Part shown: piece by piece, positions 36,972 to 46,899 of the stretch
Layout of the letters: each line of letters opens with the position of its first letter
Position numbering within the stretch: position 1 is the stretch's first letter
DNA from: Thalassoglobus polymorphus
GTDB lineage: Bacteria > Planctomycetota > Planctomycetia > Planctomycetales > Planctomycetaceae
Length of the DNA stretch: 64,000 nt
Assembly: GCF_007744255.1 (NCBI RefSeq)
Contig: NZ_CP036267.1
Coordinates: 2,111,500 to 2,175,499, forward strand
Direction of reading: 5' to 3'
Notes under the pieces: generated by a model
Database searches by the model: none
The model's input: the letters and a program-made list of their open reading frames with translations, nothing else
Told to the model about the DNA's origin: nothing
Made by a program: the position numbers and the translations under genes

Positions 36972-38408
36972 TTATCGGATCGTTTCCCCCGACGGAGCGA
37001 GGACAACTTGGCTGGCATCGTGAGGAAGTCGTAAAACCATCCCGATTTTCAGGGTATTCCCATCCTTCAGGAGATCTCGGTTCATGCCGACAATTTGTGA
37101 CCAGCGAGCGGTCCGCCCGAGGTGGTTTTCTGCGATGTCGGTCAAGGTGTCTCCTTTTCCGATGCGATAGAGCGGCTGACCGTCCTGAATGAAAAATCCG
37201 GGAGCAAGAAGAGATTCCGGTGATGGCTGGGCATCAACAATCCCTGCCATTTTGGGATAGCGTTGATCAAGGACTTTCGAATCTGGGACAAGCACAAACA
37301 TTCCGGGTTTCATGCGATCGGGGCGAGGAATACGGTGTTTGTTGTATTCCGCCAAGGCAGCGAAGTAACGGGCTGTCCCGAAGTGCTGACGTGAAATTGT
37401 CCAGTAGTTTTCACCACGCTGAACTTCGTGAACTGTCTCTTGTGCGATTTGATTCGTCGCGTCGCTCGGTTGCTTGTTCTGAATGACGAGTTCATTTGCT
37501 GGTGGATTGTACACCTGTTTTTTCGGAACAGCCTGCGCAGTGTTCATTGAATTTGAGGGATTGGGAACGTTAGGCGTGGTCTCTGGAATTTCTGTCGTGG
37601 GCGAGAAAGGGGCGGGCTGAGAGAGTTGTGGAGCCGGGCTCGGTTTGAGCGTTTCGACGGATTCGATTTCGAAGCTTTGCACCGGGGGGGGAGTTGCAGC
37701 CGGTTTTGATTCAACAGGATTCGCTGGGAAAATTGATGCTTCCGGAGGAGCCATTCTCGGTGCCGAATCACTTGGAAATGAAGGTGGAGCTGGCTCATTT
37801 CCCAAAGGTGGAATCTCTAGGTCTGCACCGAATGCGGTCTCTGCACCTTGCGCGGACGTTCCAGAATTTCCGGTTTGTTTCAAGAATGGATCACGATGAA
37901 CTGTCGAGGCCGGAGCTTGTCCCTGTTCGGTTTGCACAGGTGCTACAGGTGTTGTCTGCACTGGTGCAGTCTGAATGGGGACGGTGAGTGCCGTTCTCGG
38001 TTGCGGAGTCGGATTGGTCGGTTGAGTAATTTCCGCAGCTTGAATTTGTCTCGGATTCAGGAGTCGAGAGTTCATCTCCAGGGTTGGTGGAGCATCGAGT
38101 TCTTCAACTCCGTCAAAGTTTTGGCGAGGAAATGATGGGGGATTCTCTTCATTACTTTGAAGAGGAGCCGCCTGGACTTTTGTGTCAAAGAGTCCGGTCG
38201 CAACGTCAACTTGCGTGCTTTTTTGAGGCGTACTTTTCAGAAGTGCAGGTTCCTCGACTTTCTTCGGAAGGCTCCACTTCGGACTTTCCGCCGGAGTCGC
38301 TGAATCCTGGGCAATCGCTGCTCCTGTGAGACAATCCTGCGAGATGAAGATCGTCAGTACGAGGGCAACTCGAATGAATCGGTGTGAATCATGATTTCTT
38401 GAAAACAT
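36972..38408 (-). CDS. Secreted protein with two LysM domains
   Basis: A 478-residue protein. The N-terminal hydrophobic segment (IRVALVLTIFISQDCLTG) suggests export. A long proline/glutamine/threonine-rich linker spans roughly residues 35-320. LysM 1 starts at VQRGENYWTISRQHFG, and LysM 2 at YRIGKGDTLTDIAENHLG. LysM binds peptidoglycan GlcNAc, so the protein probably attaches to the wall. It sits between rsmH and the FtsL-like gene, in the division island. Similar LysM genes in this place are a plausible planctomycete feature; I cannot confirm it here. Confidence 0.85.
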   Translation of the reverse strand: MFSRNHDSHRFIRVALVLTIFISQDCLTGAAIAQDSATPAESPKWSLPKKVEEPALLKSTPQKSTQVDVATGLFDTKVQAAPLQSNEENPPSFPRQNFDGVEELDAPPTLEMNSRLLNPRQIQAAEITQPTNPTPQPRTALTVPIQTAPVQTTPVAPVQTEQGQAPASTVHRDPFLKQTGNSGTSAQGAETAFGADLEIPPLGNEPAPPSFPSDSAPRMAPPEASIFPANPVESKPAATPPPVQSFEIESVETLKPSPAPQLSQPAPFSPTTEIPETTPNVPNPSNSMNTAQAVPKKQVYNPPANELVIQNKQPSDATNQIAQETVHEVQRGENYWTISRQHFGTARYFAALAEYNKHRIPRPDRMKPGMFVLVPDSKVLDQRYPKMAGIVDAQPSPESLLAPGFFIQDGQPLYRIGKGDTLTDIAENHLGRTARWSQIVGMNRDLLKDGNTLKIGMVLRLPHDASQVVLAPSGETIR

Positions 38409-38422
38409 GGGAGTTCCTTCTC

Positions 38423-39325
38423 TTATTCAGCTCGTTCCGCGACGCGAATTTTCGCGGAGCGTGAGCGTGGATTCATACGTACTTCCGATGGTGTCGGAGC
38501 AAGTGGTTTGCGGGTGAGGTTATTCCAGACCTCTTTGTTTCGAAATGCGTCCTTGACCATTCGATCTTCGATGGAATGGAACGTGATAATGACCGCACGT
38601 CCGCCGGGGCTCAGGCGTTGCGGGAGGACTTCCGTGAGAAACTGTTCCAGTTGGTCCAGCTCGCGATTCACAGCAATCCGCAAGCCCTGAAAGACTCGCG
38701 CGACGCTGGGGGATTTTTTTTGACTCGTTGGTCCGGTGACCGAGTGGACCAGCTCGACAAGTTGGTCAGCGGTTTCGATTGCTCGCGCAGCTTTTCTTCG
38801 TTTCACAATCTCCGCAGCAATTTTGTCTGCATCCCGTTCGTCTCCATATTCGGAGAAAATCTGTGTGAGTTCTTCTGTCGAGGCAGTCAGCATGAGATCT
38901 TTGGCGGGGCTTCCGGTGGAAGTGTCGTACCGCATGTCCAGCGGGCCAGAGGTGTCGAAACCGAATCCTCGCTGAGGGTCTGCGAGTTGATCCGAGGACA
39001 AACCAAGGTCGAGCAGAACTCGATCCACAGTTTCTATTGAAAGTTTCTCCAGCACTGTTTCGAGCTCGGCATAGCTGCACTGATGAAGTGAGACGTTTGG
39101 CCCGGAGACAACTTGAGCGGCACGATCAATCATCGATTGATCACGATCAAGTCCGATCAGCTGTCCCTGTTGATTCATGGCTTTAAGGATGTGTTGACTA
39201 TGTCCGCCTGCACCGAGCGTTCCATCTACGATGTTCAGGCCGGGTTGAATGGCGAGTTGCGTAAGAACTTCATGAAGCATGACCGGAATATGCACCGTCC
39301 GATGAGACGGCGAAGGGCGCGGCAT
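38423..39325 (-). CDS. rsmH: 16S rRNA (cytosine-1402 N4)-methyltransferase
   Basis: A 300-residue protein from the ATG at 39323-39325, which has an AGGA site at good spacing. It has HIPVMLHEVLTQL at the start, the SAM motif DGTLGAGGHSQHIL and LDLGLSSDQLADPQRGF. The C-terminus is NPRSRSAKIRVAERAE. It methylates C1402 in the ribosomal P-site. As in most bacteria it lies at the head of the dcw cluster. An mraZ gene was not found upstream. The LysM gene follows 14 bp after its stop. Confidence 0.95.
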   Translation of the reverse strand: MPRPSPSHRTVHIPVMLHEVLTQLAIQPGLNIVDGTLGAGGHSQHILKAMNQQGQLIGLDRDQSMIDRAAQVVSGPNVSLHQCSYAELETVLEKLSIETVDRVLLDLGLSSDQLADPQRGFGFDTSGPLDMRYDTSTGSPAKDLMLTASTEELTQIFSEYGDERDADKIAAEIVKRRKAARAIETADQLVELVHSVTGPTSQKKSPSVARVFQGLRIAVNRELDQLEQFLTEVLPQRLSPGGRAVIITFHSIEDRMVKDAFRNKEVWNNLTRKPLAPTPSEVRMNPRSRSAKIRVAERAE

Positions 39326-39924
39326 CACGTTGTCCTGAAAGTTATGTGGACAGGCCTTCTGATTTGACGGAGTCGATGGGGAAGTTCGCAAGCTGGTGGG
39401 CTGTTCGCTTCAAGTACGACGAAGTCTCAATTCGGAATGGATGTCACACTGGGTAGGTTGTGGGGAATGATGCCGAGGTTTGCGGAATCGCGTCGGCAAT
39501 GGAGGAGGGAATCTTGAGCATTATCTACAGAATTTGGCGAATATCTGGAAGAGCAATTTCGGCAGCGATTTATTGGGCATGTCCGCATTGACTGCAATAA
39601 TTGCCGAAGTTTGTGTGCTTTATGGATTCTACGTCGGCGTCATTTGCCGAATGAGCGGTGATGTTGCGGCAAAATTTGCCAGACTTCGACAGTTTCTGTT
39701 TGACATTCTCTTCTGAACGTTCGATTCAAAATAAATAGTGCCCGCGGGCCGGTTTGTTAGATTCTTGACAGGCTTGGTGATTTGTGACTTTGTGACACTC
39801 TGACTTTGTGGCGTGCCCACATCTCATGTTGTCACATGTTTACTTGTCATCTCTCAGAGTCAAACATCCTCGACAAAGCGCGGTCAATCAAGATTTTTTT
39901 ATGCACGGCTGTCGGGAGATCATG
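39326..39924. other. Long intergenic region upstream of rsmH
   Basis: A ~600-bp divergent region. I see no mraZ and no convincing small gene; the frame at 39480-39716 has no recognisable similarity. Near 39777-39815 there are imprecise repeats of TTTGTGACTTTGTGACAC. The promoters of both flanking genes must lie here. Confidence 0.4.
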
Positions 39925-40287
39925 ATGAAACGGATGATGACATTGAGTTTGGGAGTCGTGCTATTGGTCGCGAGTGGATGTGGAACTACGCGAGGGCTGC
40001 GTCTGGCTTCGATCGAGTCAGCCTGTTTCGGTACGAACAGCTCCGAGCAAAGCCTGGTTGCTCCGCCGGTTGAATACTCTCAGCCAGTAGAAGAACCACA
40101 AGAGATTGCTCCTGTGCCTCCCAGTGCAATTGACCTTCCCATGGAGAAGGAAGAGTTGCCTCCGCCTCCGCCAGCCAACTTTGAAGTCACTTCCGGGCTT
40201 CAAAAAACAGTTCGAAAACCAATTTTGATCCCGATTCAGCAAACTGCCGCCCGTTGGAGCGATAAAGTTGTGACAAAGTTGCAGTAA
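39925..40287 (+). CDS. Small proline-rich lipoprotein
   Basis: About 120 residues from the second ATG of ATGATG, chosen because GGGAG lies 6 nt upstream. A lipoprotein signal (LGVVLLVASGCGTT) precedes a proline/glutamate-rich segment (PPVEYSQPVEEPQE, EELPPPPPANFE) and a short basic end. No family recognised. Secreted or outer-membrane-linked by inference. Confidence 0.65.
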   Translation: MKRMMTLSLGVVLLVASGCGTTRGLRLASIESACFGTNSSEQSLVAPPVEYSQPVEEPQEIAPVPPSAIDLPMEKEELPPPPPANFEVTSGLQKTVRKPILIPIQQTAARWSDKVVTKLQ

Positions 40288-40341
40288 AGCATTTTCGTCT
40301 CCGTGAAGAATGCGATCGCGCGAACTGCATTCGCATTTGAG

Positions 40342-41334
40342 TCAACGTTTTCGCCAGAGCACTTCATCGCTGATCTTCAATTGTTTCTGGAGTGACTGAA
40401 TTTCTTTTCGGAAGCGCTGTGCGTCGACGGGATAGCCCTTCGTCGGTTTCAGTTCTGGAGAATGTGACCTCCAGAACTGATTGAACTGGTGCATTGCCAG
40501 TTCGCGAACGTACTTTGCGACAATCGAGGCTGCGGCAACAGGAAGGTGTTGCTCCCCTTTCGTCTGAAATCGGAACTCAGTTCTGTTCACCCGATAGCGG
40601 CTGACCGCTCGACTTTCTTCAAGACAGTGGATGTTCGCATCACCGACGATGGGAGAGAGGAACTCATCGTACCGATTTCGCCCGCCGTGCTTGTCGCCAA
40701 TCACTAACGTTTGCTTTGATTCGCCTGAATCCCAGGTTCGATTCAGTAGGTCGAACGTCAGCTTGGACAGTGCGATCCCTTTGCTACCGTGCAGGTCGAG
40801 GCATTCGTTGAACTGAACTGCCGGGACAATTTGCGCCTGAATATTTTCACAGACGAGTTGCGACTTCTCCATGGATCTGGAAAGCCGATCTGCGAAGACG
40901 CCCACCAAATCATTGTTCGCAACGATGGGTAACTCTGAGTCCATTTCAAACCATGGGATGGTCTTAAAGGTATTTTTCACCAATTCAGGTTGGCCACATA
41001 GATCTTCCCACAGTGATTTCAATGACGCGGTCGAAACGCCAGCGACTCTCAACAGAGACAATGCAGATGTCTCCAGTGATTGAAAACCGTATTTTCCTTT
41101 ATTCACTTCTTTCGAATCAGCGATATGCAGTTTCGCGTGCCGGCACGTTGATTTAATGTCAACGACATCTTTGAGAAGATCAGCGAAGTCACATTCTTCA
41201 GGAGACTTTGGCGTTTTCCAGGTTGTCGCAGCGATCACCAGAGGTCCGAGATTTGGTCCGTAACCGGCTTCATCCATTCCGAGGAAAAAACCTGAGGAAT
41301 CGATATCTTTATCTATGTCGAAGAGGCGATTCAC
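40342..41334 (-). CDS. RNase HII-like protein (divergent)
   Basis: A 330-residue protein with RNase H-fold signatures of the HII branch: GMDEAGYGPNLGPLVIAA near residue 19 (compare DEAGRGP), IADSKEVNKGK, and AAASIVAKYVRELAM. It also has GDKHGGRNRYDEF, which may supply another catalytic aspartate. It is longer than RnhB (~200 residues). It could remove ribonucleotides from DNA or have another nuclease role. It starts with GTG 4 nt past the mnmE stop, so the two are co-transcribed. Confidence 0.75.
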   Translation of the reverse strand: MNRLFDIDKDIDSSGFFLGMDEAGYGPNLGPLVIAATTWKTPKSPEECDFADLLKDVVDIKSTCRHAKLHIADSKEVNKGKYGFQSLETSALSLLRVAGVSTASLKSLWEDLCGQPELVKNTFKTIPWFEMDSELPIVANNDLVGVFADRLSRSMEKSQLVCENIQAQIVPAVQFNECLDLHGSKGIALSKLTFDLLNRTWDSGESKQTLVIGDKHGGRNRYDEFLSPIVGDANIHCLEESRAVSRYRVNRTEFRFQTKGEQHLPVAAASIVAKYVRELAMHQFNQFWRSHSPELKPTKGYPVDAQRFRKEIQSLQKQLKISDEVLWRKR

Positions 41335-41338
41335 TCGA

Positions 41339-42715
41339 TTACTTTCCTATGCAAAATCGGCTGAAGATGCGGTCCAGAATATCGTCGGTATAGACGACAC
41401 CGACGATTCTTCCCAGGTGATCAAGAACATCGCGCAACTCCATCGCAACGAGTTCATCGCCTCCGGCATGTTCGACGATTTCCAGTGCCCGGCATAAAGA
41501 GTGATGGGCATGCTGCAAGCTTTCTCGACACCGAGCTGCCGTCGCTCCGGTCAGTTCGGCGTCGACATTGGAGCTCATCAGCTCATCGAGAATAGCGTTT
41601 CGGACATCCTGAATCCCCTCACCAGTTTGGACCGAAACGTTGATGAGGCCCTCATTATCGCTATCGCGGAGGGTGTCGGCTTTTGTGGTGATTTCTAAAA
41701 CAGACCTGTTCGCTTCTTGACACGACAGTAAGAGAGTCTGATTCTCGGTTTGCTCTTCGGGTGTCGCGTTCGCAGGTGAGCACCAGACGATCAAGTCGGC
41801 TCGTTGATATTGATCGGCACGTTGATTCCCGGCAATCTCTTCGATGCCGTCGCGAGCGGATTCCCAGCCAGCGGTATCGATGAGTGTGTAGGTGACTCCG
41901 TTTTCGTTGTGGACCGTCGCTGCCAGGTAGTCTCTCGTTGTTCCCGCGATTGAAGAGACGATTGCGGTTTCTGTTTCGAGCAAGGCGTTAAAGAGCGTGC
42001 TTTTTCCCGCATTGGGCAGCCCTGCAAGCACAACGCGAGCGTGCCCAGTAGAGAGCATTCGCTCCTGAGATTGTTGTAACAGTTGCTGCAAAAACGTGTC
42101 ACCAGATCGCAACTTCTCCAGAAATTCCGGACGTTGTACGAAGTCGATGTCTTCTTCTACAAAGTCGAGGCCCGCTTCCAGGTCAGCCAGGTGCAACAAC
42201 AGTTCTTCACGCAATTCGCTGATTTTTGAGGAAATTCCCCCGGCGAGTTGGTCGAGAGCTGTTTTGAGCTCATTGGGATTAGCTGCATCAATCACACCAA
42301 GAACGGCTTCCGCTTGAACCAGATCGATGCGGCCAGCGAGAAACGCTCGCAACGTGAATTCGCCACGTTCAGCAGGTCGTGCTCCTGAAGTAAAAATCCG
42401 TTCGAGGATTTCATTTAACAAAGGAGGAGATCCAACGCAGTGAATCTCAGCAAGTGGTTCTCCTGTGAAACTCCGGTGAGTCGGCCACAAATGGACATCA
42501 ACCGGGAGCTCCAGATCTCCATCGCCCAGACCGATTGAGCAAGGATATCGACGAGCGTGAGTTGGGTGAAACTCGGGAGTGGATGATGAAAGGATTCGCT
42601 TGAGTAAAGCGACTGTTTCGCTGCCACTCACGCGGAGAATCCCACGCGCTGCCGGTCCCGAGGCGGAGGCAACCGCAGCGATGCAAGCATTCGAAGAAAC
42701 GTTCAAGGCATTCAC
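41339..42715 (-). CDS. mnmE: tRNA modification GTPase MnmE
   Basis: A 458-residue protein with the N-terminal tetrahydrofolate-binding domain, a GTPase domain (G1 GLPNAGKS at 232-239, G3 DTAG at 280-283, G4-like TKAD at 344-347) and the C-terminal CIGK. With MnmG it makes cnm5/cmnm5 uridine at tRNA wobble positions. It begins with a GTG. The RNase HII-like gene follows almost without gap. Confidence 0.95.
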   Translation of the reverse strand: MNALNVSSNACIAAVASASGPAARGILRVSGSETVALLKRILSSSTPEFHPTHARRYPCSIGLGDGDLELPVDVHLWPTHRSFTGEPLAEIHCVGSPPLLNEILERIFTSGARPAERGEFTLRAFLAGRIDLVQAEAVLGVIDAANPNELKTALDQLAGGISSKISELREELLLHLADLEAGLDFVEEDIDFVQRPEFLEKLRSGDTFLQQLLQQSQERMLSTGHARVVLAGLPNAGKSTLFNALLETETAIVSSIAGTTRDYLAATVHNENGVTYTLIDTAGWESARDGIEEIAGNQRADQYQRADLIVWCSPANATPEEQTENQTLLLSCQEANRSVLEITTKADTLRDSDNEGLINVSVQTGEGIQDVRNAILDELMSSNVDAELTGATAARCRESLQHAHHSLCRALEIVEHAGGDELVAMELRDVLDHLGRIVGVVYTDDILDRIFSRFCIGK

Positions 42716-42737
42716 AATTCAGAAATTCTTAGTTGAC

Positions 42738-45431
42738 TCAATTCGAAAGAAGTTTCTGAAACTCAGGGAGCCCGCGTAATGAATTCAGATCGGGGTCGGT
42801 TCGCATCAGGTCGAATTCTTCAAACCCATACTTGATGGATTTTTCAAGTGCCTGAATCGCTTTCGTTTCATACTCTTTGATGGTGGGCATTGTCTTGGAA
42901 AGATCGGGAACTTTACGGAGTGACTCGATCGCTCGACCGAATACGCATGCGGTGTTGTAAGCGAAAATGTCGTCTTTGGGAAACTTGTCTGTTGAATCGA
43001 GGGTGAATTGAACAGCTTCTTCCGTTTCTCCCTGAATCGCCTTCACGATGCCAATTCCGGTGATGGCCTGACCATCGAAGTTGTCTATCGCATAGGCTTT
43101 CTGGAATGCTTCGCCTGCTTTATCGAACTTTTTTAACTTCAGGAGTGTATTCCCGATTCCTGAATGTCCAACTCCCAGTTCAGGATCGATTTCGACAGCA
43201 AGTTCAAAGTAGGTAAGTGCATTTTCGTAATTTTCGACGCGCGAATGGTAGTACGCAGACTCAATCGAATTCCAACCGGGGGAGTGGCTCATCCAGAGGC
43301 GAATGCCATCATTTGCTGCATCCAGACCACTTTCGTTTTTTGCCTCAAGGCTTTGCTGACGGTAATCTTTCAAGAGTTCTTCTGCGCGGCGAGTCCCAAT
43401 CCTCCCGAGGGCATAGCAGATTTGTGTTGCCTCATCTTCATTTGCATCTTTCATCAAGCTGTAGATGGCTTCGGCAGCTTCGTCACTGGTTTCCTTCGTG
43501 AGAAGTGCAATCCCCGTCTGGCGGAGAATTGGTTCTTCGGCATGAACAGCTCGCTTGGCAACTTCGAGTAACTCTGGCATCGCTAGTGCAGAAACGAGAT
43601 TGTAAATCAGGACTCGTTCCTCTGGTTCGAATTCTTCCTCATGTTTTAAGAGGTCACGTATGATGCGCTCGTCGCCAACATGTTCCAGTATCGCAAGGAG
43701 CTGTTCGCGATCAGCTTTCTCCTTACTGCGATAAATTTGATTCAGGACAAGAGTCGCGGCTCGTTGATCACGAGTTCTGCGGAGAATCTCCAGGACGTTC
43801 TCGGTCACATCTCCGTTCGCCAAACGGAGCAAGGCATAATCGACCGCAATTTGTTCACTCTCCGCGTCCCCCATGTCAACCAAAGCATTAAATGCGACAG
43901 TTTGGGCTTCTTCAGAATCGTCTTGAAGTGCCGCTTCAAGAAATTCGAACAATCGCTCATGGCCAACAGCAACCAGTCCCTTTAGAGCTGCAGAACGAAC
44001 CTCTGGACTCTTGTGCGAGAGCGCTTGAACGAGGTACGGGGACCATTCGCGGCGGTAGTTTTCGGTCAGCAGTTCAATTTGCTTCGCAGGAGGAACATTC
44101 ATTGCCTGTTCGGTATACAAACGTTCGATGGACGACGTAGCAGCTTGTTGATTGGACCTCAACAGCGCAACCATCGCACCTACGGCATCTTTCTGATCTT
44201 CTTGAGTGGCGATGTTGACCAGCATTGGAATCGCCTGAGGATGGCTCTGTTGACCGATTGCCAGAAGGACAAAAGGTCGAGTCGATTCATCAGCGGTGTC
44301 ATAGAGCTCGCTCAGCATCGGGTAGATGTTTTCAAAAGTCGCGAGGTCCTGTCGAGTTTCGAGTGAGACCAGTGCTGCACGTTGAGAGAGGGGGTGCCCG
44401 GACCTGATTTCACGTTCGATGTATCTCGGATCGATCACAGCAAACAAGTCTTTCAAACTTGCTTGTACGGCATCAGCGACGTCAGCGAAAAGGAAACGTC
44501 GATGGCTCGCATCGATCTCCTCTTTAGCGTTGACGTTGGGAAGATTTGCGAGCGCCAGATACTGCATGTCCGGAAATGCAGGAAAGAATGAATAGAGCTG
44601 ATTCGCAGGTTCAAGAGTTGCCCGATGAAGCAGCCAGTCGACCAGGTCCACATCCATCTCTGAGGCAGTTTTTGACCAGCGAATGACGATACGCCGAACT
44701 TTTTGAGCAGAAAGTTTCTTGAGTGCGTCTGCAAGGTCTTGAGCATTCACCGTATTCAATGAGCCTTGAATCTCCAGCAGCCCCAGCGAGCCCTCTGGAC
44801 CGATTCGTTTTGATGTCAGCCCCAAGCGTGCTCGCTGTTCTGATCTCAAATCATGTATCAGCTGCCCGCCTGATTCTAATGGGATCGTCAGGCTGAGTTC
44901 TGAAATTTGATTGATCTTTTCGACTTCCAAAAACAGACACCAAAATGAAGCAGCACTTTTTTCAGGAATGGTCAACTGGGGCGGAGTCGTCATTTCGTTA
45001 ATCGAAAGGACTTCACGATCCAGCTTCACTGGCATCGAGTGATACTTCTCGGGACGGTCTTTCAGTCCATAAGTTTCTCCCCAGCCAGTCAGAGTAATCT
45101 CTTCGCCGTTGATGGTGACGAGATTTTCGGTCTGATTCAGAATGGTCAGTCTGACAGCAAGGTAACGAATGCCGAATTCAGCATAGGCGTTGTCTGTCCC
45201 AAGATATGTCCGATTCACCCAAATTTGAATCGGTTTGTCCAGCTCTGCCGTGAGCTCGTCCGCCCCGGTAAGACGCGATTCTTGTCGGATTTCCTTGATC
45301 ACTTCATCGACCGGAACCACTTTCAGGGGTTTTGTTTCGCCGTCTTCAGCGACGATCACACCCTGGAGCGATGTGCAGAGGAACACCCAGCAAACGAGAA
45401 GAACTCGCCAATTGATATCAGTTTCCATCAT
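42738..45431 (-). CDS. Large HEAT-repeat and TPR protein
   Basis: About 897 residues from the ATG pair at 45428/45431. I chose it because a signal-like segment (NWRVLLVCWVFLCTSLQGV) follows directly, while the upstream extension has none. An N-terminal domain of ~250 residues with no recognised family is followed by a long HEAT-like region (LVQALSHKSPEVRSAALKG, AALQDDSEEAQTVAFNAL). TPR repeats sit near the C-terminus (ALTYFELAVEIDPELGVGH). It is probably an exported scaffold protein. Its stop is 22 bp from the MnmE start, so MnmE may be co-transcribed. Confidence 0.8.
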   Translation of the reverse strand: MMETDINWRVLLVCWVFLCTSLQGVIVAEDGETKPLKVVPVDEVIKEIRQESRLTGADELTAELDKPIQIWVNRTYLGTDNAYAEFGIRYLAVRLTILNQTENLVTINGEEITLTGWGETYGLKDRPEKYHSMPVKLDREVLSINEMTTPPQLTIPEKSAASFWCLFLEVEKINQISELSLTIPLESGGQLIHDLRSEQRARLGLTSKRIGPEGSLGLLEIQGSLNTVNAQDLADALKKLSAQKVRRIVIRWSKTASEMDVDLVDWLLHRATLEPANQLYSFFPAFPDMQYLALANLPNVNAKEEIDASHRRFLFADVADAVQASLKDLFAVIDPRYIEREIRSGHPLSQRAALVSLETRQDLATFENIYPMLSELYDTADESTRPFVLLAIGQQSHPQAIPMLVNIATQEDQKDAVGAMVALLRSNQQAATSSIERLYTEQAMNVPPAKQIELLTENYRREWSPYLVQALSHKSPEVRSAALKGLVAVGHERLFEFLEAALQDDSEEAQTVAFNALVDMGDAESEQIAVDYALLRLANGDVTENVLEILRRTRDQRAATLVLNQIYRSKEKADREQLLAILEHVGDERIIRDLLKHEEEFEPEERVLIYNLVSALAMPELLEVAKRAVHAEEPILRQTGIALLTKETSDEAAEAIYSLMKDANEDEATQICYALGRIGTRRAEELLKDYRQQSLEAKNESGLDAANDGIRLWMSHSPGWNSIESAYYHSRVENYENALTYFELAVEIDPELGVGHSGIGNTLLKLKKFDKAGEAFQKAYAIDNFDGQAITGIGIVKAIQGETEEAVQFTLDSTDKFPKDDIFAYNTACVFGRAIESLRKVPDLSKTMPTIKEYETKAIQALEKSIKYGFEEFDLMRTDPDLNSLRGLPEFQKLLSN

Positions 45432-45722
45432 GAATCGACCATTGCAAATTCTGAGTATGCGAGTGGATATTCTACCCATCTTGCCTGAAAAGAGAGAGTC
45501 CGAAATCGAATTCAGCTCAAAGATCAACAAGAATCGCTGGCAATTCGCCAGGAATTTTTGTCTCTCAACAGCCTTCTTCGGCCTGATGGTTTTACGGGTA
45601 CGAAGAAACCTCCATTGCAAAGAGAGTGAATTACAGAGTATCAATTGTCTCACGAAGTTCGATTTTGACCTCCCTGACTTCGGTAGGCTTTCCTGGACTC
45701 CGCTGTTTTCACGGATGAACTG

Positions 45723-46700
45723 ATGCGACAACTTATTCAACAATTGACTCTCAGTCACTTTTCACTTTTACTCACTTTCTGCTTTGCCTTCTTGAGCGGA
45801 TGCGGAGGGGCCGATCAATCTGCTCCGCCGGCAAGTCCGGCAAAGGCTACGGGGATCACAGAAGCAAAAAACGCCCCCCCTGCTCCACTTCCCTCTGCAT
45901 CTTCTATCGCTACTCAGGAAACGGCCTCTTCTGACAACAAAAACTCGAATTCGAAGACCATGCTTGCTCAACCTGAGACTCCGGCAAGAGCGCCTCTGAA
46001 ATTGCCGTCGACAAAAGAAAAGAAAACCGTCGAGGTAGAGAGAGCTTCCGTTCCAGTATTGACTGCCGCTTCAGCTCCAACACAAAAAGTTGAGTTCGAC
46101 AATAACCTTGTCGATGCCTTCGAGAAGCTTGTGACACCTGCAAATTCGATTGAAGCATGGGAGCAGGCGCACCAAGCGGTGCTTGATTTAGGAGAAGAGG
46201 TTGTCCCGCTACTGGCAGATCGTCTCAAAAATGGAAACAACATCGAACGAGAAACGGCAGCCTCAACTCTCATTTCGTTTGGTCCAGATGCAGAAGGTGC
46301 AATTCCCGAGCTTCGTTCGGCGTTGAAAGATCCCGTTCCGTTCGTACGTGCAAACGCTGCCATCACACTCGTACAATTTCCGAAAGAAGCTCCGCAAGCA
46401 GTCTCGGTGTTGGTCACTCTTCTGGAGCATGATGACCCAACGCTCCAGCAAATGGCAGCGATGAACTTGTCCGTTCTCGGAGAAGATGCCAGCTCGCATG
46501 TCGATGATCTGACAAGGATACTGGATACGACAGAAGGACCGGAGCTCCTGCTTCCCGTTGTCGAACTCCTTGGCCGCATCGGTCCTGCAGCTGAGACGGC
46601 TGTTCCCAAGCTCAAACAAATCGCGTTTGAGCAGAAAGGAGAAGTCGGAGCAGCTGCCAACTCTGCCATTCAGCTCATTCAAACTGAATCTCAAGAATGA
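45723..46700 (+). CDS. HEAT-repeat lipoprotein
   Basis: A 325-residue protein with a lipoprotein signal (LLLTFCFAFLSGCGGA). A low-complexity Ala/Pro/Ser/Lys linker spans ~25-115. HEAT-like repeats follow from ~125 (LVPLLADRLKNGNNIERETA, IPELRSALKDPVPFVRANA). It is divergent from the large HEAT/TPR gene. No specific function can be assigned. Confidence 0.82.
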   Translation: MRQLIQQLTLSHFSLLLTFCFAFLSGCGGADQSAPPASPAKATGITEAKNAPPAPLPSASSIATQETASSDNKNSNSKTMLAQPETPARAPLKLPSTKEKKTVEVERASVPVLTAASAPTQKVEFDNNLVDAFEKLVTPANSIEAWEQAHQAVLDLGEEVVPLLADRLKNGNNIERETAASTLISFGPDAEGAIPELRSALKDPVPFVRANAAITLVQFPKEAPQAVSVLVTLLEHDDPTLQQMAAMNLSVLGEDASSHVDDLTRILDTTEGPELLLPVVELLGRIGPAAETAVPKLKQIAFEQKGEVGAAANSAIQLIQTESQE

Positions 46701-46776
46701 ACCGCTTCATGAAGGTGCTAGTGGAATTGCGATATTCCCATGAGCATGCAGATCTCAGGTAGAATATTGTATTGTT

Positions 46777-46798
46777 CAACGGGACGCCGGTCCCGTTG
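46777..46798. repeat. GGGAC palindrome, copy 2
   Basis: A perfect 9-bp hairpin, CAACGGGAC and GTCCCGTTG, with a 4-nt loop. It lies between the HEAT lipoprotein gene and glpD. No T-tract follows, so it is not an ordinary terminator. Confidence 0.7.
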
Positions 46799-46899
46799 CG
46801 ATATTTCCGGAGAGCTGGCTGCCCCAGTGGAAGCCAGATTTCTGCGAATTGTTGCCAATTCAAACATTAAAGAGCGAAGCTGAACAAGGATTCCCACAC

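Noticed and set aside
39480-39716. 78-codon frame upstream of rsmH
   Set aside because: It was examined as a possible mraZ but has no MraZ motif and no ribosome site.
40288-40341. Weak type B resemblance (CCGTGAAGAATGCG)
   Set aside because: Only about 12 bases fit and the remaining element parts are absent.
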